From Anaerococcus urinomassiliensis (GTDB lineage Bacteria; Bacillota; Clostridia; Tissierellales; Peptoniphilaceae), in contig NZ_LT635782.1 in assembly GCF_900128425.1 (NCBI RefSeq), positions 535,359 to 599,358 on the forward strand: a stretch of 64,000 nt of DNA, written 5' to 3'. Made by a program: the position numbers and the translations under genes. Shown here piece after piece: positions 54,824 to 63,379 of the stretch. The notes below the pieces were generated by a model that saw nothing but the letters and a program-made list of their open reading frames with translations, ran no database searches and was not told the DNA's origin. How positions within the stretch are numbered: position 1 is the first letter of the stretch; the number at the start of each line of letters is the position of its first letter.

Positions 54824-55417
54824 ATGAGAATTAAGAACAATAAAAAATCAGGTTTTGGAGCTGTAGGAATAATTATTGCCATAGTTGTGATTCTATTAGT
54901 CCTAACAGTTCCAACCTACAATAGACTTGCAGGGGCTCGTGAGGATGTAAATGAAGCCTACGCACAAGTACAAAATGTTGTACAAAGAAGAGCTGACTTG
55001 ATACCAAACCTTGTAAATACTGTTAAGGGATATTCTGATTATGAAGGAGAAACTCTAACAAAAGTTACTGAAGCAAGAGCTGGGGTTAAAAATGCATCTT
55101 CGCCACAAGAATTGGCAGATGCTAATGAAAAAGTTAGCCAAGCTATAAGAGATATTAATGTTGTTGCAGAAGCATATCCAGACCTAAAAGCAAATACTCA
55201 GTACACACAACTAATGGATGAGCTTGCAGGGTCTGAAAATAGAATTTCTGTCGAAAGAGGAAATTATAACAGCGCTGTGAAGAAATATAATTCTGATATT
55301 AAAAAATTTCCAACTAATATCATAGCTGGAATTACTGGTTATGACCAAGCAGAATATTTCCAAGCAAGTGAAGGAAGCGAAAACGTACCAACTGTCGATT
55401 TTAGCAAAGATAATTAG
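54824..55417 (+). CDS. LemA-family membrane protein
   Basis: A 197-residue LemA protein (PF04011). One N-terminal membrane helix (GAVGIIIAIVVILLVLTVP) is followed by a helical bundle with the family signature YNRLAGAREDVNEAYAQVQNVVQRRADLIPNLVNTVKGY and the C-terminal KFPTNIIAGITGY. Function is not known, but LemA genes pair with TPM-domain genes as here (9 bp downstream). AGGAGG lies upstream. Confidence 0.93.
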   Translation: MRIKNNKKSGFGAVGIIIAIVVILLVLTVPTYNRLAGAREDVNEAYAQVQNVVQRRADLIPNLVNTVKGYSDYEGETLTKVTEARAGVKNASSPQELADANEKVSQAIRDINVVAEAYPDLKANTQYTQLMDELAGSENRISVERGNYNSAVKKYNSDIKKFPTNIIAGITGYDQAEYFQASEGSENVPTVDFSKDN

Positions 55418-55426
55418 AGGTGAATT

Positions 55427-56266
55427 ATGAAAAAGGGAAAATTTGTAGGAATAAATCTATTAATATCTTTACTCATCTTACTTTTTCCCCTAAAATCTAT
55501 GGCGTCACTACCAGCTATACCGAGTGACTTTTACTATGATGAACTTGGCATGTTAGATTATAGCACTAAGGAAAATATTACCAAGACTAACAGAGAATTA
55601 GTAAGCAAAACTGGATCTCAGGTAATGGTCGCAACTATAAAAAATACAAATGGACTTCCAGCAAGTGATTTGGGACCACAAATTTTTAATAAGTGGAAAA
55701 TAGGTGATCAAGATAAGAAGAATGGTGTTTTAATATTAATAAGCGAAGATGACTTATCAGGCAAGAGAGAAGTTTTCATAACTACAGGTTATGGCATCGA
55801 AGGTAGACTCAACGATGGAAAAGTTGGTAGAATCATTGATAATTTTATGCTAGAAGATCTAAAAGATGGTAGCTATTCAAAGGCAATCAATGAAGGATTC
55901 AATGCTATAGTAGCTGAAGTAGCTGATGAGTACAATGTTAAGCTTGATGGAAATTACGATTATTATCTAAATGAAAATGCTGGATCTGGCAATGAGATAA
56001 GCTTTGGAACTTTGTTTATGATGCTTGTAGTATTTATTGTGATTTCTAATATGCTCAATAGATCTAGATTCTACGGTAGAAATAGGGGTAGATACTATAG
56101 AGGCTATCCACGCTATAGAAGGTACCACAATGACCCATTTGATTCCTATACTTGGACAAATTCTTCCAATTCATTTGGAGGATCCTCATCAAATTCTAGC
56201 TTTTCTGGAGGATTCACAAGTGGTGGTGGTAGCTCTGGTGGCGGAGGAGCTGGCAGGAGTTTTTAA
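55427..56266 (+). CDS. TPM-domain protein (YgcG type)
   Basis: A 279-residue membrane protein. The signal-like helix ends at MASLPAIP, and the TPM domain lies outside the membrane (YYDELGMLDYSTKENITKTNRELVSKTGSQVMVATI, VFITTGYGIEGRLNDG). A second helix (ISFGTLFMMLVVFIVISNML) precedes an Arg/Tyr-rich and then Gly/Ser-rich tail ending GGGGAGRSF, the usual YgcG C-terminus. Some TPM proteins help photosystem or membrane protein repair in plants; the bacterial role is unclear. It is operonic with lemA. Confidence 0.9.
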   Translation: MKKGKFVGINLLISLLILLFPLKSMASLPAIPSDFYYDELGMLDYSTKENITKTNRELVSKTGSQVMVATIKNTNGLPASDLGPQIFNKWKIGDQDKKNGVLILISEDDLSGKREVFITTGYGIEGRLNDGKVGRIIDNFMLEDLKDGSYSKAINEGFNAIVAEVADEYNVKLDGNYDYYLNENAGSGNEISFGTLFMMLVVFIVISNMLNRSRFYGRNRGRYYRGYPRYRRYHNDPFDSYTWTNSSNSFGGSSSNSSFSGGFTSGGGSSGGGGAGRSF

Positions 56267-56275
56267 GGAGAAAGG

Positions 56276-56782
56276 ATGTATGGATATTTAGCAAGCCATT
56301 TTTTTAACGATGCCATGTTTAGATGGACTGAAAATTTGGCTAAAATTATCGAAGATAGAACTGAGTTAGAATTATATGTGCCACAAAGAAATGCAGATAT
56401 AAATGATAAGAAAAATAATGATGACATCATTACAGATATAAAAATTGCTCAGGCTGACACAGCAGAACTAAAAAAATCCAATGTACTTATAGCTTGCCTT
56501 GATGGGCTAACTATAGACGATGGAGTTGCCGGAGAAATAATGGCCCATGGGGTCATGGCAGAGATGGAAGAGGAAAATGGTGTAGATTTCCCAAGACTTA
56601 TCATAGGTATAATAACCGATATGAGGTATCTTGGTACAGGTGAAAACAAACTCTATAGAAATCTAATGATAGTAGGCAAGGTAAAGGAGCATGGTCATCT
56701 AGTTGTTGGTTATGCTGGAGATGATTCATATGTTGACGAAGTCATAGATCATATAAATAAATTTATAGAAGAAAATAAATGA
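56276..56782 (+). CDS. Nucleoside 2-deoxyribosyltransferase
   Basis: A 168-residue enzyme of the NDT family that swaps bases between 2'-deoxynucleosides. The N-terminal MYGYLASHFFNDAMFRWTENLAKII and the central LIACLDGLTIDDGVAGEIMAHGVM fit the family, with the likely nucleophile Glu in GEIMAHG and Asp residues of DGLTIDDG holding the ribose. It is probably a salvage enzyme. It follows the TPM gene by 9 bp with AAGGAG, so it may share that transcript. Confidence 0.85.
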   Translation: MYGYLASHFFNDAMFRWTENLAKIIEDRTELELYVPQRNADINDKKNNDDIITDIKIAQADTAELKKSNVLIACLDGLTIDDGVAGEIMAHGVMAEMEEENGVDFPRLIIGIITDMRYLGTGENKLYRNLMIVGKVKEHGHLVVGYAGDDSYVDEVIDHINKFIEENK

Positions 56783-56809
56783 GGGGCTAAAACTTAGCCC
56801 CAATTTTTA
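56783..56809. terminator. Terminator between convergent genes
   Basis: GGGGCTAA and TTAGCCCC form a strong stem followed by ATTTTT. It serves the deoxyribosyltransferase and ends at the folT stop codon. Confidence 0.85.
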
Positions 56810-57325
56810 TGCATAATTTTTGATTCTTGGAATTAATATACTTAAAACCAAGACATTTATAATTGTATCAATTATCTGTTTTGGAATTCTTCTAAGTACA
56901 TATATCCAATATGGGTTTTTAGAATATTGTTGTAGCCAAACAGAATCTAAAAATAACTTTACTCCCAAAAATACAACAATAGCACTTATAACAATTATCC
57001 ATATTAGCTTTTTGTCGTAGTCTCTCCTAAAAACATAGTATGATATGACTCCTGGCAAAAATCCTGTCAAAAAAGCAGTAAAGGTAAATCCTGGGTGGAA
57101 CACCCCATCTGGACTTAAGAGCATCCCAACAATATCTGCCAAAGCTCCAGTTATTCCTCCAAGGATAGGACCATAGATAATTCCTGAGATCATAATAGGT
57201 GCATCTCCTATTCCTATTTTTTTGTTTACAGGAATTGTAATAGTAAAATACCTTCTTAGTACAACTGCTAGAGCTGCTAAAATTGCAATTTTGGTTAGCA
57301 TATTAACCGTTAGTTTTTTATTCAA
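56807..57325 (-). CDS. folT: Folate ECF transporter substrate-binding subunit
   Basis: A 172-residue S component of an energy-coupling-factor transporter with about six hydrophobic helices (ITIPVNKKIGIGDAPIMISGIIYGPILGGITGALADIVGMLL; FHPGFTFTAFLTGFLPGVISYYVF). The conserved PxG...GxxxGxxxD pattern is typical of FolT. Folate specificity is supported by the tetrahydrofolate riboswitch directly upstream. The shared EcfA/A'/T module is elsewhere. The start is TTG at 57325, nine bases after AGGGG. Confidence 0.9.
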   Translation of the reverse strand: MNKKLTVNMLTKIAILAALAVVLRRYFTITIPVNKKIGIGDAPIMISGIIYGPILGGITGALADIVGMLLSPDGVFHPGFTFTAFLTGFLPGVISYYVFRRDYDKKLIWIIVISAIVVFLGVKLFLDSVWLQQYSKNPYWIYVLRRIPKQIIDTIINVLVLSILIPRIKNYA

Positions 57326-57340
57326 TTTTATCCCCTTTCT

Positions 57341-57437
57341 ATCAGAGGCAGCGGTTGCGATAGAAAATCATAGCTTAAGCTTCGTCTAAGAACAACAACC
57401 CATTTCTTAGCACTTGATGCTTCCTATCTACTCTGAT
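57341..57437 (-). promoter_or_regulatory. Tetrahydrofolate riboswitch (THF-I)
   Basis: On the minus strand P1 is a perfect ATCAGAG/CTCTGAT pair (57437-57431 with 57347-57341). Between them are the class's conserved AGAGTAGATA, AAGTGCTAAG, ATGGGTTGTTG, GACGAAGC and CCGCTGCCTC segments. The folT ribosome site AAAGGGG starts right after the P1 3' strand, which suggests that ligand binding controls translation by hiding it. Confidence 0.88.
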
Positions 57438-57486
57438 GATTATATGATAACATATAAGAGAAATAATTAATATATGGAAGGATAAA

Positions 57487-58095
57487 ATGTTAGACAAAAA
57501 CTTTTTTAATAGAGATACATTAACCGTTGCGAAAGATTTATTAGGCAAAATAATAGTAAGAAAAACTCAAATTCATACATATAAAGCTATGATTGTAGAG
57601 ACTGAAGCATATTTAGGTATCAAAGATAGGGCTTGTCATACATTTGAAGGCAGAAAGACTGAAAGAAACAAAACTATGTATGAAGATGCTGGAACTATAT
57701 ATGTATACCAAACTTATGGCATACATTACTTGATGAATTTTGTAACTTTGGATAAAGTAAATCCAGAAGCTGTGCTTATTAGAGCTCTTGAACCAATTGA
57801 AGGTGCTAACCAAATGAGTATTAATAGATTTGGAAAGAACTATATAGATTTGAACAAATATCAAAAAAACAACCTGACTAATGGACCTGGTAAACTCACC
57901 AAAGCATTAGAAATAGATAAAAATTTAAATGGCAAGAATTTATTTGACCAGCAAATTTATCTAATAGATGGTAAAAATGATTTTACGATAGAGACAGATG
58001 TAAGGATAGGAATAGATTATGCAAAAGAAGCTAGGAATTATCCATACAGATTTTACATCAAAGACAATCCATATGTATCCAAAATAAAAAGATGA
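57487..58095 (+). CDS. DNA-3-methyladenine glycosylase (AAG/Mpg type)
   Basis: A 202-residue base-excision repair enzyme removing alkylated purines. It shows LAKDLLGKIIV-like DLLGKIIVRKT, the catalytic MIVETEAYLGIKDRACHTFEGRKTERNKTMYED, YQTYGIHYLMNFVT and NGPGKLTKALEI. The length and motifs match the monofunctional AAG family. AAGGATA lies upstream. It converges with the nitroreductase gene; the two stop codons are 2 bp apart. Confidence 0.93.
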   Translation: MLDKNFFNRDTLTVAKDLLGKIIVRKTQIHTYKAMIVETEAYLGIKDRACHTFEGRKTERNKTMYEDAGTIYVYQTYGIHYLMNFVTLDKVNPEAVLIRALEPIEGANQMSINRFGKNYIDLNKYQKNNLTNGPGKLTKALEIDKNLNGKNLFDQQIYLIDGKNDFTIETDVRIGIDYAKEARNYPYRFYIKDNPYVSKIKR

Positions 58096-58115
58096 GCTTA
58101 GCTTAGCTCATCTTT
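58088..58115. terminator. Bidirectional terminator overlapping both gene ends
   Basis: AAAGATGAGCTTA and TAAGCTCATCTTT-type arms form a near-perfect palindrome across the stop codons of the glycosylase and nitroreductase genes. Confidence 0.8.
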
Positions 58116-58862
58116 AAAGTTTATATTAAAACCTTGATTTAATAATGTTTCAAACATTTTTCCTCTGTTTTTTATGACAATTCCTTGTTTTTTAGGGATT
58201 TGCTTGCTGAAGGAATCTGACCTACGATTAGAATCTCTCAAATCATAATATGTTATCATTTCTTTGTCATAATCTTTAATCATTTCATTGTAGCTGTCAT
58301 AAATTTTATAGGAATTTTCAAAAGTTTTTAGTTTTATATCAAGTCTTGGCTTTAGTTGTGGTTCTTGATTTGGTATACCAAAAGAAAGTCCTACAGCAGG
58401 ATAAGTAAGCTTTGGCAGGTCTAATAGTTCTATAACTTTTTGGGTGTCATTGTGGATATTTCCAAAATAATTTGTTCCAAGTCCTAAACTTTCGGCAGCG
58501 ATTGTGACGTTTTGAGCAGCAATAATTGAATCAGTCATAGCTTGGATAAATTTATCAAAACCTATCATTTCATCGTTTTCTTGGCCATTTTCTTTGGCAA
58601 TATTGTAATTTCTATATAAGTCTGCAACAAAAATCCATAGGTGTGGTGCACGTGCCATATATTCTTGGCTACCATTTTCTGCCAATTGATCTTTAATAGC
58701 TTGGTCAGTTATATTGATTATAGAAAAAAATTGCATACCATTGCTTGATGCAGATCTATTGGCAACTTCTAATAGTTTATTAATCAGACTTTCATCTAAT
58801 TTTTCGTTCTTAAATTCTCTAATTGTCCTGTGATTTAATTGATTTTCAATACTTGTATTCAT
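58098..58862 (-). CDS. NAD(P)H-dependent flavin nitroreductase (NfsA/FRP type)
   Basis: A 254-residue FMN oxidoreductase. The N-terminal NHRTIREFKNEKLDESLINKLLEVANRSASSNGMQFFSIINI and the central AAQNVTIAAESLGLGTNYFGNI and LPKLTYPAVGLSFGIPNQEPQLKPRL are typical of oxygen-insensitive nitroreductases and flavin reductases. The natural substrate is unknown. AGGAGA precedes the start at 58862, divergent from the helicase gene. Confidence 0.9.
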   Translation of the reverse strand: MNTSIENQLNHRTIREFKNEKLDESLINKLLEVANRSASSNGMQFFSIINITDQAIKDQLAENGSQEYMARAPHLWIFVADLYRNYNIAKENGQENDEMIGFDKFIQAMTDSIIAAQNVTIAAESLGLGTNYFGNIHNDTQKVIELLDLPKLTYPAVGLSFGIPNQEPQLKPRLDIKLKTFENSYKIYDSYNEMIKDYDKEMITYYDLRDSNRRSDSFSKQIPKKQGIVIKNRGKMFETLLNQGFNINFKDELS

Positions 58863-58929
58863 AATATCTCCTTATACTTATTTTTACCTATATACCCAGC
58901 TTATGGTATATTAAATTAAAGGTGATAAA

Positions 58930-61284
58930 ATGCTTGTAAAAATTTCAGTTAGAAATTTAATAGAATTTGTAATGAGATCTGGAGATATAGACAATAGATT
59001 CCGTGATAATGCTAGGTTGATCGAAGGAATTAAAGCCCATCAAAAAATACAGTCTTCCTATGGCAAAAATTACAAAAAGGAATTTTCTTTAAAAAATACT
59101 ACAATTATAGATGATGTAGAGTTTAAAGTCGAAGGTAGGGCGGATGGCCTTATTAAGGATGGAAGTATTTATACTATCGACGAGATAAAATCAACCAGTA
59201 GAAATCTAGATGAAATTGATGATTCCAACAAATTACATTGGGCGCAAGCTATGTGCTACGCTTATTTCTATTGTTTAGATACTAATTTAGATAGTATATT
59301 TATTACTTTAACATATGTAAATATCGAAGATTACACTAGCAAAATTTTCAAAAAAGAATTTGATTTTGAGACATTAAAATCTTTTTACTATGATTTACTA
59401 GATTCATATTTGAATTTTTCAAAAATTTTGGCTAATAACAAAGTTAAAAGAGATGATACTATAAGAAATTTAGACTTTCCTTATAAAGATTATAGGAAGG
59501 GTCAAAGAAAGTTAGCTGTTGCAGTATATACTTCTATTATGAAAGAAGACAATCTGATTGTAGATGCCCCCACAGGAATTGGTAAGACTATATCAACAGT
59601 TTTTCCTTCTATAAAATCAATGGGAGAGGATTTTTCTGATAGAATATTTTACCTTACAAGTAAAAATACTCAGGCAAAAGAAGCAATGAAATCGATTAAG
59701 CTACTCAAAAATAGGGGAATGTTTATCAAAGCTTTGACTATTACTTCTAAAGAAAAAATATGCCTAAATGATGAAGTAAAATGTAATCCTGTTGATTGCC
59801 CTTTTGCTAAGGGACATTTCGATAGAGTAAACGATGCTCTTTTAGATATAATTTCAAAAGAAGAAATTATTGATTTTAATACTGTCACTTCTTATTCAGA
59901 AAAATATCGAGTTTGTCCGTTTGAATTCCAACTAGATATCTCAAACTATGCTGATTTTATAATATGTGATTATAACTACGTATTTAATCCAACTGTATAC
60001 CTTAGGAGGTTTTTTGACGAAATTGTTGATAGATACATATTTTTAATAGACGAATCTCATAACCTTCTAGAAAGAGCTAGAGACATGTATTCATTTAGAT
60101 TTACTGAGACTCGCTTTAAAATTCTTTGGGACAAATTGGATAAGAAAAAATATAAAAGTCTAAGAAAATACTTAAAACAAATTGTGGAAGAATTTAATAA
60201 TCTTTATTCTAAGCATGGTAAAAAATTGTTCTATTACCAGGAAAAACAAATAGATGATTTTGATGATGTATTTGCAAAACTTATAAAACCCCTACAAAAG
60301 TATTTAGTCGAAGATAGGGAAGATGAAAACTACGACGACTTATTAAATTTGTATTTTGATATAAATAGGTATTTTAAAATAACTGATAACTACACAGAGG
60401 GATTCTATTCAATAATTGCCTATGATGAGATAAATGATGAAATTTACTTTGAAATAAAATGTATCGATCCATCACAAGTCTTAAAAAACATATATAGTTT
60501 TGCAAAAACAACAGTGTTTTTCTCAGCTACACTTTCACCAATGGATTATTTTATGAGGATGCTTGGTGCCAATGATGCCTTAAGACTTAAACTTGATATG
60601 CCATTTTCTAATGACAATTATGCTATTTTTGCAAAGGAAATATCCACAAGGTATAAAGATAGGAATTATAATCTACCTATTATTAGTGAGTCTATAAAAG
60701 AATTTATAAAATCTAGAAAAGGCAATTACTTTATATTTTTTCCATCATATTCATATATGGTAGATGTCTATGAAGAGTATTCGTCAAGATATGATGATGA
60801 GATTTTATTACAAGATAGGTTTATGAATGAAACAGATGCTCATAAGTTTTTGAGCAAATTTGACAAAGCTTCAAGTAAGACAGCTTTTGTAGTACTAGGT
60901 GGTATCTTTTCCGAGGGAGTAGATTTAGTTGGAGATAGACTTATAGGTGCAATGGTAATTTCTGTAGGTATGCCAGGGGTCGGTTATGAGAGAAATTTAA
61001 TCAAAGAACATTTTGACAAATTGGGTCTAAATGGATTTGACTACTCATATACTTATCCAGGTATAAACAAAGTTTTTCAAGCTGCAGGTAGAGTTATAAG
61101 AAGTGAAGATGATAGGGGAATAATTTATTTATTAGATGATAGATTTACTAGCTACAAATATAGGATGCTTTATCCTAAGCATTGGAGAAAAAAAGACATA
61201 AAAATTGTAAATGAATCTAGAGATTTTAGAAAAGAAATAAGTAATTTTTGGGAGAATGATAGTGAGAAAAAAGAAAACAGTTGA
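58930..61284 (+). CDS. PD-(D/E)XK nuclease-XPD-type helicase fusion (DinG-like)
   Basis: A 784-residue protein with two activities. Residues 1-160 form a RecB/Cas4-like nuclease: GIKAHQKIQ (His37), then GRADG (Asp72) and DEIKST (Glu85, Lys87). The rest is an XPD/DinG-type 5'-3' helicase with Walker A VDAPTGIGKTIST (about 213-222), an Fe-S-type cysteine cluster (CLNDEVKCNPVDCPFAKG ... YRVCPFE), DESH (374-377), FFSATLSPM, GGIFSEGVDLVGDRLIG and QAAGRVIRSEDDRG. Such fusions are known in Firmicutes, and a repair role is inferred. It overlaps the following methyltransferase gene. Confidence 0.9.
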   Translation: MLVKISVRNLIEFVMRSGDIDNRFRDNARLIEGIKAHQKIQSSYGKNYKKEFSLKNTTIIDDVEFKVEGRADGLIKDGSIYTIDEIKSTSRNLDEIDDSNKLHWAQAMCYAYFYCLDTNLDSIFITLTYVNIEDYTSKIFKKEFDFETLKSFYYDLLDSYLNFSKILANNKVKRDDTIRNLDFPYKDYRKGQRKLAVAVYTSIMKEDNLIVDAPTGIGKTISTVFPSIKSMGEDFSDRIFYLTSKNTQAKEAMKSIKLLKNRGMFIKALTITSKEKICLNDEVKCNPVDCPFAKGHFDRVNDALLDIISKEEIIDFNTVTSYSEKYRVCPFEFQLDISNYADFIICDYNYVFNPTVYLRRFFDEIVDRYIFLIDESHNLLERARDMYSFRFTETRFKILWDKLDKKKYKSLRKYLKQIVEEFNNLYSKHGKKLFYYQEKQIDDFDDVFAKLIKPLQKYLVEDREDENYDDLLNLYFDINRYFKITDNYTEGFYSIIAYDEINDEIYFEIKCIDPSQVLKNIYSFAKTTVFFSATLSPMDYFMRMLGANDALRLKLDMPFSNDNYAIFAKEISTRYKDRNYNLPIISESIKEFIKSRKGNYFIFFPSYSYMVDVYEEYSSRYDDEILLQDRFMNETDAHKFLSKFDKASSKTAFVVLGGIFSEGVDLVGDRLIGAMVISVGMPGVGYERNLIKEHFDKLGLNGFDYSYTYPGINKVFQAAGRVIRSEDDRGIIYLLDDRFTSYKYRMLYPKHWRKKDIKIVNESRDFRKEISNFWENDSEKKENS

Positions 61285-62908
61285 TGTAGATATATATGAT
61301 ATGAAATACCCTAATATTTCCATAGGGAAAACTATTGATGATCAGATAGTGGAATTTAAGGGTGGATTACTAGGACAAAAAGCAAAAATTAAAATTACCA
61401 GAAATAGAAATGGATATAAAAAGGGCAAATTTTTAGAATTAGTGGAAAATTCATATCTGGAAAATAATAAAAATTATTGCCCTAAGGCAGATATATGTGG
61501 TGGCTGTGCGTATCAAAAATTGGCCTATGAAACAGAGCTAATGTTAAAGCTTGACATGATTAAAAAGCTATTTGCTGATAATGATATCGACTATGATGGA
61601 GATATTTCAATCAACAGGGCAGATCCTATAAGCGGCTACAGAAATAAGATGGAGTATACCTTCGGTGATAGTAAAAAAGGTGGTGATTTAGTCTTAGGCC
61701 TTCATAGGCAAAATAGGTTCTACGAGATAGTAGATACTATTGACTGTAATATTGTTGATGATGATTTCAATAAAATAAGAAAAGAAGTACAAAAATATTT
61801 TAGAGACAGGAAAACTAGCTTTTATCACAAATCTACAAGAGAGGGACTTTTACGTCATTTAATAATTAGAAAGGCTCTAAGAACTGGTCAAATTATGCTA
61901 GTGCTTGTTACAACAAGTGACGATAGCTTTGATGAGATAAGAAAAAAGTTATTTGTAAACTTCGTAAAAGATCTTGAATTACAAGGGGAGATAGTTTCTA
62001 TATTTCATGTTATCAATGATTCTCCAGCAGATGCAGTCGTTGCTGAGACAATCAATCTAATCTTTGGAAAAGACCATATAACAGAAGAGATGATGGGACT
62101 TAAATTTAATATATCGCCATTTTCATTTTTCCAACCCAATGTATTTACCGCAGAAAAAATTTACAAAAAAGCATTTGAACTTGGAGAAATAGATCAAGAT
62201 ACAAATGTGTTAGACTTATATTCAGGAACAGGAACAATAACTCAAGTAATGGCAAAGGCTGCCAAAAAGTCTACAGGAATAGAAATAGTAGAAGAAGCAG
62301 TGGACAAGGCATATGAAAATGCAAAAATCAACGAAATAGAGAATATAGAATTTCTATGTGGAGATGTTCTAGAAGAAATTGATCATATTAAAGGAGATTT
62401 TGACCTAGTAATCCTAGATCCACCTAGAGTAGGAATAGCTGCTAATGCACTAGAAAAAATTTTAAAATTAAATCCAGAAAAATTTATATACATTTCTTGC
62501 AATCCAAAAACTCAAGTAGAAAACTTGAAAGAATTTATAGCTAATGGATACAAAATAAATAAATACGAAGTGATAGACCAATTTCCAAGATCTAGGCATG
62601 TGGAGACGGTAGCTCTATTGTCCAAACTAAACACAGAGAATCATTTAGATATAGAAATAGGTGAAGATGAATTATCTGAAATTGACTTTTCAAAAGATGC
62701 AACCTATGGAGAAATTAAAAAGTATGTGTTAGATAAATATGGACTAAAAGTTTCAAGCCTATATATTGCACAAATAAAAAGGAAACATGGTCTAATAGAG
62801 AGAGAAAATTATAATTTTAGTAAGAAAGAAAATCAAAGAGTGCCAAATTGCCCAGAAGAAAAAGAAAAAGCAATCGAAGATGCTTTAGAGCATTTTGGAA
62901 TGATTTAA
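61262..62908 (+). CDS. 23S rRNA (uracil-C5)-methyltransferase, RlmD/RlmCD-like
   Basis: A 548-residue SAM-dependent RNA m5U methyltransferase of the TrmA/RumA family. An N-terminal TRAM-like domain precedes the Fe-S site CPKADICGGCAYQK. The Rossmann domain has VLDLYSGTGTITQVMA and VILDPPRVG; the catalytic Cys is in YISCNPKTQ. A C-terminal extension of about 90 residues (YGEIKKYVLDKYGLKVSSLYIAQIKRKHG...) is also found in other Firmicutes members. GTG 61262 is preferred over ATG 61256 because GGGAG lies seven bases before it. It overlaps the helicase gene by 23 bp. Confidence 0.9.
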   Translation: MRKKKTVDVDIYDMKYPNISIGKTIDDQIVEFKGGLLGQKAKIKITRNRNGYKKGKFLELVENSYLENNKNYCPKADICGGCAYQKLAYETELMLKLDMIKKLFADNDIDYDGDISINRADPISGYRNKMEYTFGDSKKGGDLVLGLHRQNRFYEIVDTIDCNIVDDDFNKIRKEVQKYFRDRKTSFYHKSTREGLLRHLIIRKALRTGQIMLVLVTTSDDSFDEIRKKLFVNFVKDLELQGEIVSIFHVINDSPADAVVAETINLIFGKDHITEEMMGLKFNISPFSFFQPNVFTAEKIYKKAFELGEIDQDTNVLDLYSGTGTITQVMAKAAKKSTGIEIVEEAVDKAYENAKINEIENIEFLCGDVLEEIDHIKGDFDLVILDPPRVGIAANALEKILKLNPEKFIYISCNPKTQVENLKEFIANGYKINKYEVIDQFPRSRHVETVALLSKLNTENHLDIEIGEDELSEIDFSKDATYGEIKKYVLDKYGLKVSSLYIAQIKRKHGLIERENYNFSKKENQRVPNCPEEKEKAIEDALEHFGMI

Positions 62909-63253
62909 ATAATATCTAAGATTGAAAATTTTAAAATTAAGACTTAAAAACTTTAAGATTAAAAAGATATGTACTTCTTATATAACCTAAGAAGATTAAT
63001 TGAAAATCAGGGGAACGATGATGGTAAAATAAAAAATTTTAACAACTAAAGAAGAATTAGGCATTATTGCCAAAGAGGTTTTTATGAAGTTAAAAATACT
63101 GAAAAAGACTTGTTAGAATTGAAAATTTTAGATCATTGTGCAGGGTTTCGTGTCATAATAGTGATAGAGGCAAATAGTTATGTAAATATAAAGAGTTCAA
63201 GACTTCTACCAAAGTTTAAAACTCAAAAAATAAATAGTTGGTGTGCTGCTTAG
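62909..63253 (+). other. Decayed sequence before the IS3 remnant
   Basis: About 345 bp of A/T-rich sequence with stops in all frames. No ribosome site with an open frame is seen. It probably contains the degenerated left end and orfA 5' part of the IS3-type element, but I could not align it with confidence. Confidence 0.4.
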
Positions 63254-63379
63254 AGTAACCATTTTGATAATGTGGATGCGAAACAAAAAGAGATAATCAG
63301 ACTTCGTAAAAAATTGAAACAGGTTGAAATGGAGAATGATATTTTAAAGCAAGCTGAACTACTGTTAGGCAAAAAATAG
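63254..63379 (+). pseudogene. IS3-family OrfA remnant (leucine-zipper part)
   Basis: The frame after a TAG at 63251 reads a helical segment [21 protein letters not shown] and ends [13 protein letters not shown], which is the C-terminal coiled coil of IS3/IS150-type OrfA. The N-terminal helix-turn-helix is missing. It ends GGC AAA AAA TAG; a -1 slip on this A-run would enter the orfB frame, the usual IS3 programmed frameshift. Confidence 0.75.

Noticed and set aside
58930..59410. Cas4-like nuclease domain as part of the CRISPR system at 1942
   Set aside because: It is fused to a DinG-type helicase 57 kb away, and type I-E systems do not use Cas4.
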